A stretch of DNA of 64,000 bases, from assembly GCA_017484005.1 (NCBI GenBank), contig JAFUTY010000019.1:1-64000 (forward strand). The letters run 5' to 3'. Of the stretch, positions 56,603 to 64,000 are shown piece by piece. Numbering within the stretch: position 1 is the stretch's first letter; every line of letters begins with the position of its first letter. The position numbers and the translations under genes are program-made. The stretch comes from Selenomonadaceae bacterium (GTDB lineage: Bacteria > Bacillota > Negativicutes > Selenomonadales > Selenomonadaceae). The notes beneath the pieces were generated by a model that was given only the letters and a program-made list of their open reading frames with translations, searched no databases and was not told the origin of the DNA.

Positions 56603-57586
56603 TCAGTGGTCGACGAGATAAATTGCGATCAAAAAAAGAATCGTCGCGGTGTACATCAATCGAATCGTGTTGATAACATGGCGCGTTGCGAGAGATTCTT
56701 CCGCGTCTCCCATATATTCTCGGAAAGATTTTTTGCCGAAATATGAATTTATTCCGCCCAATCGAATATGAAGAGCTCCAGCGACAGCCGCCTCTGCATA
56801 TCCACCGTTGGGACTTGGATGTTTGTGAGCATCGCGTCGCATGATTTCAAACGCATGGCGGGCATCGAATCCCAATCCAAACGCGGAAAATATAAATAAA
56901 ATCGCAGTGATTCGCGCTGGAATCAGATTCACGACGTCATCAACTCGCGCCGCAACCCGACCAAAATACAAATATTTTTCATTTTTGTAGCCGAGCATCG
57001 AATCCATCGTGTTAGCCATTCGATAGCACATCGCGAGAGGAAGTCCTCCAATTGCGAAATAAAACAGCGGCGAAATGATTCCATCGACAGTATTTTCAGC
57101 GACAGTTTCGACAGCGGCGCGACAGATTTCAGATTCATTGAGTTCCTTCGTGTCGCGGCCGACAATCCACGATAATTTTTGACGGGCAAGATCGATTTTA
57201 TCCATCGCTAGCAATACGCAAATTTCTCGAGCAGATCCAGCGAGCGATTTTGGCGCGATCATGAATGATAGAAAAAATCCCTGGAGCAAAATTTCGATCC
57301 ATTTTGTCGCGACTGGAATCACATCCGGCGCAAAATGAGATCCCGCTTCGATTGAAAATTTTTTGATGAAATAGACGAGCGCACTTCCAACATGAAAAGT
57401 CATTAATAATGCGATTGTTACCAAAATTCCTCCAGTGAACATTTTGTGCCAGTCTGCATCTGTCTTTCGATAAAAAATTCGCTCGAGAAAGCCGATGAAA
57501 CTTCCCATAATCGCGACGGGATGAAATTTCGAGCGCGGATCTCCTATCAATGTGTCGATTATGAATGCAACGATCGCTGTCAACAT
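56603..57586 (-). CDS. cbiB: Adenosylcobinamide-phosphate synthase
   Basis: Integral membrane enzyme of 327 residues that attaches the aminopropanol arm to adenosylcobyric acid. DTLIGDPRSKFHPVAIMG opens the protein, with AVETVAENTVDGIISPLFY near residue 160 and HPSPNGGYAEAAVAGAL near 255. It overlaps the cbiP stop by 7 nt. Confidence 0.93.
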   Translation of the reverse strand: MLTAIVAFIIDTLIGDPRSKFHPVAIMGSFIGFLERIFYRKTDADWHKMFTGGILVTIALLMTFHVGSALVYFIKKFSIEAGSHFAPDVIPVATKWIEILLQGFFLSFMIAPKSLAGSAREICVLLAMDKIDLARQKLSWIVGRDTKELNESEICRAAVETVAENTVDGIISPLFYFAIGGLPLAMCYRMANTMDSMLGYKNEKYLYFGRVAARVDDVVNLIPARITAILFIFSAFGLGFDARHAFEIMRRDAHKHPSPNGGYAEAAVAGALHIRLGGINSYFGKKSFREYMGDAEESLATRHVINTIRLMYTATILFLIAIYLVDH

Positions 57587-59043
57587 TTTGAGCCCTCGAG
57601 AATTTTATAAAGCAAATCCATATTAATCGAATCTCGCACGATGCTCGCGAGTCGATCATATGCTCGCTGTTTTTCAGATCGAATGTTTCGCGTCGATTCA
57701 ATTGGCGGGAGATTTTTGCGAAGTCGGATCAAATTCAAAATCTCGCGGCGAAATTGATCGTTATCAAAAATTCCATGAATGTAAGTTCCAAAAATATTTT
57801 GCGACGTCGAAATCTGATTCGATTCAGAAATTCCGGAATGAATCTCATATCCAGACAGATCGTCGAATTCCAAAGTTTCATTTAGAAAATCGAATTTCAC
57901 GTGGCGAGCTGAAACTTGCCGCGTGATTTTTTTTTCGGCGAATGTTGTCTCGAAATCGAAAAATCCAAATCCATCGATTGAATCGCGATTCGATTCCACA
58001 TGATTCGGATCAAAAATTTTTTGACCGAGCATCTGATATCCTCCGCAAATTCCAAAAATGATTCCGGAATTTGAATTGAACTCCCGAATTTTTTGCGCGA
58101 ATCCAGATCGATTTAAAAATTCCAGATCGCCGATTGTATTTTTAGATCCCGGCAAAATTATCACATCAGGATTGAATTCATCGAGCTCTTCAATCGAGCT
58201 GCAATATTTTAATGAAACATCAGATTCGCCTTCAAATGAATCAAAATCAGTAAAATTCGAGATTTTTGGAAGTCGAATTACTGCAATTTTGATCTCGCGA
58301 TTCGATTCAGAATCTTTTTCATCGAGCGATACTGAATCTTCATCATCGATTCCGAGTTTTGGAATAAATGGAATCACGCCGAGGACTGGTTTTTGAGTTT
58401 TGTTTTCCAAAAATTCAACTGCTGGAGTAAATAAAGATAGATCGCCTCGAAATTTGTTGATAATCAGAGCTTTGACGAGATCTCTTTCATCCGGTTCAAG
58501 CAACTCGAGCGTTCCAACAATCGACGCCAACGCTCCACCGCGATCGATATCTGCGACGAGAATCACTGGAGCGTTAAGATATTTTGCGACGCGCATATTG
58601 ACGATGTCAGTGTATCGAAGATTGACTTCCGCTGGAGATCCTGCGCCCTCGATGACAAGTGTATCGAAATCCTCGCGCAATTTTTCGATTGAATTTTTGA
58701 CTGCATCGAACGCTCGCAATGAGAATCGAGTGTGATATTCTCGCGCGCTCATATTTCCAACTGGTCGCCCATCGATTATCACTTGCGATTCTGAATTGCC
58801 AGTTGGTTTGAGGAGCACAGGATTCATCGCGACTCGCGGCTCGATTCCTGCGGCTTCCGCTTGAGCGACCTGCGCCCGTCCCATTTCCAATCCCTCGCGA
58901 GTCACGAACGAATTGAGAGCCATGTTTTGAGCTTTGAACGGTGAAACTGCTCGCCGATCTTGAAAAAAAATTCTGCAGAGTGCGGCTGTCAAAATCGATT
59001 TGCCGACGTGCGACGCTGTCCCCTGCAACATTATCGCCTGCAA
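57580..59043 (-). CDS. cbiP: Cobyric acid synthase
   Basis: Amidates four side chains of adenosylcobyrinic acid diamide using glutamine and ATP. It is 487 residues from TTG 59043, which follows GGAGGGAATC. P-loop-type MLQGTASHVGKSILTAAL, KAQNMALNS, VEGAGSPAEVNLR and DIDRGGALAS form the synthase part; the amidotransferase part has LPGSKNTIGDL, the Cys in GICGGYQMLG (about residue 330) and the His in GTYIHGIFDN. Known also as CobQ. Confidence 0.93.
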   Translation of the reverse strand: MQAIMLQGTASHVGKSILTAALCRIFFQDRRAVSPFKAQNMALNSFVTREGLEMGRAQVAQAEAAGIEPRVAMNPVLLKPTGNSESQVIIDGRPVGNMSAREYHTRFSLRAFDAVKNSIEKLREDFDTLVIEGAGSPAEVNLRYTDIVNMRVAKYLNAPVILVADIDRGGALASIVGTLELLEPDERDLVKALIINKFRGDLSLFTPAVEFLENKTQKPVLGVIPFIPKLGIDDEDSVSLDEKDSESNREIKIAVIRLPKISNFTDFDSFEGESDVSLKYCSSIEELDEFNPDVIILPGSKNTIGDLEFLNRSGFAQKIREFNSNSGIIFGICGGYQMLGQKIFDPNHVESNRDSIDGFGFFDFETTFAEKKITRQVSARHVKFDFLNETLEFDDLSGYEIHSGISESNQISTSQNIFGTYIHGIFDNDQFRREILNLIRLRKNLPPIESTRNIRSEKQRAYDRLASIVRDSINMDLLYKILEGSKC

Positions 59044-59056
59044 CCGATTCCCTCCT

Positions 59057-59620
59057 TCACATTTTGAATTGAATTTGTCGAAGATCAATCGGAATCCCAC
59101 TCACAACTAGAAAAATTTTCTCGGAATTTTGAGCGAGCATCTGATTCGAAATCCCCGCAAAATCTCGATAAATTCTCGCGAGTTGATTCTCTGGAACGAT
59201 GCCACTGCCAACTTCATTCGTGACAAAAATGATCTTTCCTCCCGATTCACAAAACTCTCGCGACGCGGAAATCAGATCTTCCATAGATTTTTTCACGGCG
59301 TTCGAAATTTTTTCAAAGTCATCGAGATTCTCGAATTTGCAAATCAGATTCGACAGATAAATCGTTACGCAGTCGAATAGAATCGCATCGACGTCATGGA
59401 TTTTTCGAATCGTTTCATGCGCGTTGAATGGCGATTCGAATGTTTGCCATGAATCTGGACGCCTTTCGCGATGAAGTTTGACTCGATGTTTCATCTCGTC
59501 ATCGAAAATCTGTGCTGTCGCGATGTATGCAATTCGATTTCCAAAACTCTCGGCGAATTTTTCAGCGAAACTCGATTTTCCAGAGCGAGCTCCTCCAGTC
59601 ACCAAAAAAATTCCTTCCAT
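59057..59620 (-). CDS. cobU: Adenosylcobinamide kinase / guanylyltransferase
   Basis: Bifunctional enzyme of 187 residues that phosphorylates adenosylcobinamide and then adds GMP. It has the P-loop LVTGGARSGKSSFAEK, HRERRPDSWQTFE near residue 50, and TNEVGSGIVPEN near 130. I chose ATG 59620, which overlaps the cbiA TAA and follows GGAGGCGC; the frame is open 6 codons further up. Confidence 0.92.
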   Translation of the reverse strand: MEGIFLVTGGARSGKSSFAEKFAESFGNRIAYIATAQIFDDEMKHRVKLHRERRPDSWQTFESPFNAHETIRKIHDVDAILFDCVTIYLSNLICKFENLDDFEKISNAVKKSMEDLISASREFCESGGKIIFVTNEVGSGIVPENQLARIYRDFAGISNQMLAQNSEKIFLVVSGIPIDLRQIQFKM

Positions 59621-60957
59621 TACATGCGCCTCCGACATGCATCGACAAAATTCCGCGCCATCGATTCAGCTCCAGCAAAATGAAAATGCAAATATGATCC
59701 GATCGAATTTTTGAAAATTCTTCCGGCGGAATATTTTTCTGAATCTCGAAGCCTTGTGCATTCGAAAATCGATTTGTCCTTCGATTTCATCTCTTTTGAA
59801 AAATGAAATTCATGCGCATGAAAAATCTCGCCAGACTTTCCGAGAATACAATCGCGATTCAATCGAGCTTCGACATAACCTACCATTTGCAATTTCGATT
59901 CCATTTCAACTTTCGACTCGAAAACTCCACACATCTCGAAAATTTTTCCATTGAAATCTTGAATCGACTTTGAAAGATACATGAATCCACCGCATTCAGC
60001 GAGAATCGGCATGGAATTTTGAGCGGCTTGAAAAATCGAATTTCGCATCGATGAATTTTTCTCGAGATCCTCGGCAAACATTTCGGGAAATCCTCCGCCA
60101 ATGATTAATCCTTCGCACTCCGGCAAAATTTTGTCATGGAGCGGCGAAAAATAGATCAATTCCGCGCCAAATTTTTCAAGCACCGACAAACTCTCGGGAT
60201 AATAAAATGAAAATACCTCGTCTCGAGCGATTGCGATTCGAGGGCGTCTCGAAAAATCCTCGATTTGAGGTTCTAGAGATATTTTTGAAACTTCGAGAAT
60301 TTTATCGAGATCAAGCTGAGATTCGATCGCCGCGGAAATTTTTGCGATTGATTCATCGAGTTCAACTGATTCCGTCGCTGGAGTCAATCCTAAATGTCGC
60401 TCCGGAAGTTTCAACGATTCATCGCGGCGAATTGCGCCGAATGATTCGATTCCAATTTTCGAGAGCGATTCTTCAATCATTCGCCGATGATTTTCTGAAC
60501 CGATTCGATTCAAAATCACTCCTGCGAATTTCAAATCTGGATCGAAATTTTTGAATCCTAATGCTGTTGCCGCCGCGGAAGATCCTTGCGACTTTACATC
60601 GAGAATCAAAATCACTGGGCTATCTAACAATTTTGCGATTTCTGCAGTTGACGAGACTCCATTCGAGCCGCCGTCGAATAATCCCATGACTCCTTCGATT
60701 ATCGCGAGATCAAATTTTTGAGACGATTCGACGAACATCTCGCGCAATTTTTCAGCCGGCACGAGCCATGAATCAAGATTTCGCGATTGAACTCCCGATG
60801 CTCGCGAATGAAATCCTGGATCGATGTAATCTGGACCAATTTTGTATGGCTGAACTTTGAGTCCGCGATTTTTGAGAGCCGATAAAATTCCAGTCACGAT
60901 TGTAGTTTTTCCACAGCCGCTTGATGCTGCCGCGATAACAATTCGAGGAGTTTTCAT
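59620..60957 (-). CDS. cbiA: Cobyrinic acid a,c-diamide synthase
   Basis: ATP- and glutamine-dependent amidase of 445 residues acting on the corrin ring. It has the P-loop IAAASSGCGKTTIVTGIL, KIGPDYIDPGFH, VEGVMGLFDGG-type IIEGVMGLFDGGS, and the amidotransferase Cys in AECGGFMYLSKS near residue 325. It starts 2 bp after the cbiC stop. Confidence 0.93.
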   Translation of the reverse strand: MKTPRIVIAAASSGCGKTTIVTGILSALKNRGLKVQPYKIGPDYIDPGFHSRASGVQSRNLDSWLVPAEKLREMFVESSQKFDLAIIEGVMGLFDGGSNGVSSTAEIAKLLDSPVILILDVKSQGSSAAATALGFKNFDPDLKFAGVILNRIGSENHRRMIEESLSKIGIESFGAIRRDESLKLPERHLGLTPATESVELDESIAKISAAIESQLDLDKILEVSKISLEPQIEDFSRRPRIAIARDEVFSFYYPESLSVLEKFGAELIYFSPLHDKILPECEGLIIGGGFPEMFAEDLEKNSSMRNSIFQAAQNSMPILAECGGFMYLSKSIQDFNGKIFEMCGVFESKVEMESKLQMVGYVEARLNRDCILGKSGEIFHAHEFHFSKEMKSKDKSIFECTRLRDSEKYSAGRIFKNSIGSYLHFHFAGAESMARNFVDACRRRM

Positions 60958-60959
60958 AT

Positions 60960-61586
60960 TTACCTCCGATTGTCAAGCATGTAGAGAATCGCGTTGAGAC
61001 TTGCAGCAGCGATAGGACTTCCGCCCTTTGTTCCTTCGACAGTTATGAATGGAATTTGATTTTGATTCGCCAATTCAGATTTTGAATCAGCCGCACCGAC
61101 AAATCCAACAGGAATTCCAATGATGACAGCTGGCTTGATATTCTCCTCTCGATAAAGTCTTAAAACTTCGAACAATGCAGTTGGAGCATTTCCAATCGCG
61201 ACAATCGAGCCGTCTAAATTTTTTCCGAACGATCTCATTGCCGCCATCGATCGAGTGATATTTTCGCGTTCAGCAAGAGATCGAATCTCGTCATCTGCAA
61301 CTCGGCAGAAAACCTCGCCGCCGAATCGATTCAGCACTCGCTTATTGATTCCAGTTCTAACCATCTCGACATCAGTGAAAACATTCGCGCCGGATTGAAT
61401 TGCTCGCTTCGTCGATTCAATCGCGTCGGGATGAATTCGAATGACTCGAGCATAATCTGGATCTCCCGCGGCATGAATTATTCGCGAATAGATTTGAACT
61501 TCTTCCGCCGATAAATTCAAATTTTCAAGATATGGCGCAATGATTTCCATGCTCCGATTTTCAATTTCCATTGGATTTTTGATCAT
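60960..61586 (-). CDS. cbiC: Precorrin-8X methylmutase
   Basis: Moves a methyl group from C-11 to C-12 of the corrin ring, giving cobyrinic acid. It is 208 residues, normal size, with IIHAAGDPDYARVIRIHP carrying the catalytic His, then VFTDVEMVRTGINK and GIPVGFVGAADSK. Overlaps the cbiJ stop by 4 nt. Confidence 0.94.
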   Translation of the reverse strand: MIKNPMEIENRSMEIIAPYLENLNLSAEEVQIYSRIIHAAGDPDYARVIRIHPDAIESTKRAIQSGANVFTDVEMVRTGINKRVLNRFGGEVFCRVADDEIRSLAERENITRSMAAMRSFGKNLDGSIVAIGNAPTALFEVLRLYREENIKPAVIIGIPVGFVGAADSKSELANQNQIPFITVEGTKGGSPIAAASLNAILYMLDNRR

Positions 61587-62344
61587 TTCAACTCTCCTAT
61601 CAATTTTAAAACTTCATCGAAACTTTGTGTGAGATTTGGATAATCGATTCGAGGACGATCGATCATCACGACAGGAATTTTGAGATCTTCAGCCGCCTCG
61701 ATTTTTGAATCAACGCCGCCGATTTTCCCAGAATCTTTGGTGACAATTACATCTGCCCCAAAATTTTCAAACAGTGCTCGATTCAGATCCCGCGAAAATG
61801 ATCCCTGCATTGCAATGATGTTTCGAGGCTGCAATCCTAAATCGAGACATTTTTGAATCACTTCTGGAGTCGGCAAAACTCTAGCAATGATGTTTCGATC
61901 TTTCAATTCCGCGCAAAAAATTTCGAGAGTCTTACTTCCAGTCGTCAAAAAAATATTCTGCCCAAGCTCGCGAGATTTTTGAGCCGCCTCGAGATAATTC
62001 GCAGCGTGATAAATCTTTCCATGCGATTCAATCTCCGGACGCTCGTATCGAATGTAATTCCATGAATTTTTTCGACAAACTTCAATCGCGTTCATGGAAA
62101 TATTTTCTGCATATGGATGCGACGCGTCAACGAGAATTTTGATTTCTCGAGCGCGCATGAAATCCTCCAATTCATTTTGATCGAGTCGTTTTGAATTGAT
62201 CTCGATTTCGGGCGGAAGATTTTCATCGAGAATTTCTCTTCCATATTCACTCGCCACTGAAATCGTGATATCGAGACTTTTTCCGAATAAAAAAACGGCA
62301 AGCTCTCGACCGTCTCGAGTGCCTGCCAATACTAATATTTTCAT
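61583..62344 (-). CDS. cbiJ: Precorrin-6A/cobalt-precorrin-6A reductase
   Basis: NADPH-dependent reductase of the corrin pathway, 253 residues. LVLAGTRDGRELAVFL opens it, with LVDASHPYAENIS near residue 75, FLTTGSKTLEIF near 130 and VTKDSGKIGGVDSKIEAA near 205. It overlaps the cbiH stop by 4 nt. Confidence 0.92.
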   Translation of the reverse strand: MKILVLAGTRDGRELAVFLFGKSLDITISVASEYGREILDENLPPEIEINSKRLDQNELEDFMRAREIKILVDASHPYAENISMNAIEVCRKNSWNYIRYERPEIESHGKIYHAANYLEAAQKSRELGQNIFLTTGSKTLEIFCAELKDRNIIARVLPTPEVIQKCLDLGLQPRNIIAMQGSFSRDLNRALFENFGADVIVTKDSGKIGGVDSKIEAAEDLKIPVVMIDRPRIDYPNLTQSFDEVLKLIGELK

Positions 62345-63075
62345 ATTTCATAACCTCGCGGAGTGATCATAATTCCGTCGCGAATAAATGTTCGAGAGTT
62401 TCCAATGATAACGATTGAAGTCATTGAAATATTTTCGAAAGTGAATTTGTCGAGCGTCGTGAGAATTTTTGATTCACCGATTCTCGACGCGTCAGTCACA
62501 ATTCCAACCGGAGTTTTGGGATCTCGATATTTCAATAAAATTTTTTGAGCGATTTCGATTTGCTCGATTCGCTTGTGACTTTTGGGATTATACAGCGCGA
62601 TGACAAAATCTCCTTGAGCCGCTGATTCGATTCTCTTTTCAATGACTTCCCATGGAGTTAAAAGATCGCTGAGAGATATCGTTGCAAAATCATTCATCAA
62701 CGGCGCACCGAGAATCGCGGCAGCTGAATTCGCAGAAGAAATTCCAGGAATGATTTCAAATTCTGGACGATCTTCCGCGGGAATTTTCAAAAGCATTTCA
62801 AGAATCAAGCCAGCCATTCCATAAATTCCAGAATCGCCGCTCGAAATTATCGAGACAGTTTGAGATCTGGATTCATCGAGCGCGAGTCTGCATCGCTCGA
62901 TTTCGCCCATCATTCCAGTCCCAATAATTTTTTTGCCATCGATCAAATTCGCAATGAGCTTGATATATGTGTTATAACCAACAATTACTTCAGATTCTTC
63001 GATTGATTTCAAGGCGCGCGGAGAAATCAGATCGATCGATCCTGGACCAATTCCAACGACAAAAATTTTTCCCAT
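62341..63075 (-). CDS. cbiH: Precorrin-3B/cobalt-precorrin-3 C17-methyltransferase
   Basis: SAM-dependent tetrapyrrole methylase of 244 residues that also drives ring contraction in the corrin pathway. It has FVVGIGPGSIDLISPRAL, the methylase loop ISSGDSGIYGMAGL near residue 75, PGISSANSAAAILGAPL and ALYNPKSHKR. Neighbouring genes fit an anaerobic (Cbi) order. Confidence 0.93.
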   Translation of the reverse strand: MGKIFVVGIGPGSIDLISPRALKSIEESEVIVGYNTYIKLIANLIDGKKIIGTGMMGEIERCRLALDESRSQTVSIISSGDSGIYGMAGLILEMLLKIPAEDRPEFEIIPGISSANSAAAILGAPLMNDFATISLSDLLTPWEVIEKRIESAAQGDFVIALYNPKSHKRIEQIEIAQKILLKYRDPKTPVGIVTDASRIGESKILTTLDKFTFENISMTSIVIIGNSRTFIRDGIMITPRGYEI

Positions 63076-63076
63076 T

Positions 63077-64000
63077 TCAAACTTCCTTCAATAAAGATCG
63101 GAGCACTTCAATAAGCCGATTGTTATCTTCACAAGAACGAATTGAGATTCTCAAAAAATTCCCATCAATTTTGTTTGAAAGATCCTTGAGAAGAATTTTG
63201 TTCTCAATTAAAAGCTTGCGAACGATATCAGAACTCGAAATTTTTTGAGATTCAACCATTACAAAATTTGCTCCAGATGGGATCACTCTCAAACTCGGAA
63301 TTTGATTCAATTCTTGCGAAAATCGATCGCGTTCAGCTCGAAGAAGTTTCAATGATTCGAGATAAATCGATTTATATTTTTCCACAATTTGCATGAAAAA
63401 TTCGCCGATTGAGTTGATATTCCAAATCGCGACATCCCTTTTCATTCGTGAAATCAAATCGAGATCGCCGGATGCCAATATTCCAAGTCGAAGTCCAGGA
63501 ATTCCATATGATTTTGATATACTCTTCATGACTATTAGATTTGGATTCGAATCGAGAATTTTTTGATCGATCAAAGTTGCATTTTCATCAGCAAAATCAA
63601 CGAAACTTTCATCGAGAATCAGTCTAATGTTTTTCGATTTTGTCCAATCGATTAATTTCAATAAATCTTCGCGATCGATAAAATTTCCCGAGGGATTATC
63701 TGGATTGATCAAAATCAGACTCGAAATTTCATGCGCGTCGAAAAATTCAATGAGATCTTTTGCAGTGTAAGAGAAATTTTGATTCGATGGACAAAATTCG
63801 ATCGTTTCAGATTTCTCATATCGATTTGGATATTCCTCGAACGTTGGGCGAATGATTCCGATTTTGCCTTCGATGAATGACATCAGCGATTTGATCAATT
63901 CTGCCGCACCATTCCCGACCAAAATATTCTCGCGATGAACACCAAAATTTTTCGATGCAAGAAGAGAATTGACTTCCATTCCGGAAGGATAATTCGTGAT
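63077..64000 (-). CDS. cobD: Threonine-phosphate decarboxylase-like aminotransferase (5' end outside window)
   Basis: PLP enzyme of fold type I whose start lies beyond the window; the frame is still open at 64000 with NYPSGMEVNSLLA. It has LVGNGAAELIKSL, INPDNPSGNFIDRE, LDESFVDF and the PLP Lys in MKSISKSYGIPGLRLG. In a cobalamin operon this family (CobD/CobC, HisC-like) makes aminopropanol phosphate for the nucleotide loop. A histidinol-phosphate aminotransferase is the alternative. It is separated from cbiH by 1 bp. Confidence 0.8.
   Translation of the reverse strand: MTNYPSGMEVNSLLASKNFGVHRENILVGNGAAELIKSLMSFIEGKIGIIRPTFEEYPNRYEKSETIEFCPSNQNFSYTAKDLIEFFDAHEISSLILINPDNPSGNFIDREDLLKLIDWTKSKNIRLILDESFVDFADENATLIDQKILDSNPNLIVMKSISKSYGIPGLRLGILASGDLDLISRMKRDVAIWNINSIGEFFMQIVEKYKSIYLESLKLLRAERDRFSQELNQIPSLRVIPSGANFVMVESQKISSSDIVRKLLIENKILLKDLSNKIDGNFLRISIRSCEDNNRLIEVLRSLLKEV

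Overview
The window comes from an A+T-rich, flagellated Firmicute with an outer membrane, most likely a Negativicutes/Selenomonadales bacterium. This is inferred from the mix of a Gram-positive gene set (PolC, a FabK-type fatty-acid operon, the secA-prfB-DUF2993-DUF5693-csaB neighbourhood) with a TonB-dependent outer-membrane receptor, two flagellin genes and an anaerobic-type cobalamin operon. I saw no rRNA, tRNA or CRISPR array. Among 55 genes whose ends I read by hand, 36 stop at TGA, 17 at TAA and 2 at TAG.

Layout. 1-2.7 kb (minus): GH1 6-phospho-beta-glucosidase with PTS IIA and two tandem IIB proteins but no IIC. 3.2-10.4 kb (plus): plsX, fabK, fabD, fabG, acpP, a second FabK-like flavoprotein, fabF, rnc. 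10.4-16.1 kb (minus): leuA, trpE, trpG and a long glutamine synthetase. 16.2-18.0 kb (minus): an Fe-dependent alcohol dehydrogenase broken in an A8 run, and a secreted flavodoxin. 18.2-29.3 kb (plus): secA, three tandem FkbM methyltransferases, prfB, DUF2993, DUF5693, csaB, SGNH esterase. 29.4-37 kb: glycosyltransferase, tannase-like hydrolase, TonB-dependent receptor, an intact and a frameshifted flagellin. 37-42.6 kb (minus): GNAT, metY, PolC. 42.6-47 kb: two flavodoxin-type redox genes, then the wreck of a tetR-hlyD-ABC efflux operon holding a TnpB-less IS605-type element. 47-54.6 kb: an asparagine-synthase-like protein, polA-coaE-slt, an L,D-transpeptidase. 54.7-64 kb (minus): cobalamin biosynthesis followed by two related membrane proteins of unknown function.

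Most notable. (1) prfB (RF2) needs two recoding events to make a full 368-residue protein: a +1 frameshift at a UAA codon (usually UGA) and read-through of an in-frame UAG at codon 313; the sequence after the UAG is fully conserved RF2. (2) C11, C13 and G8 tracts lie inside an FkbM methyltransferase, a TonB receptor signal peptide and an asparagine-synthase-like gene, which is the pattern of phase-variable surface genes. (3) PolC lacks its inserted proofreading exonuclease domain and PolA has a degenerate one. (4) A roughly 300-bp mobile element carries a pseudoknotted guide-RNA-like transcript but no nuclease gene. (5) A repeated family of GATC-bounded hairpins serves as terminators throughout the window.
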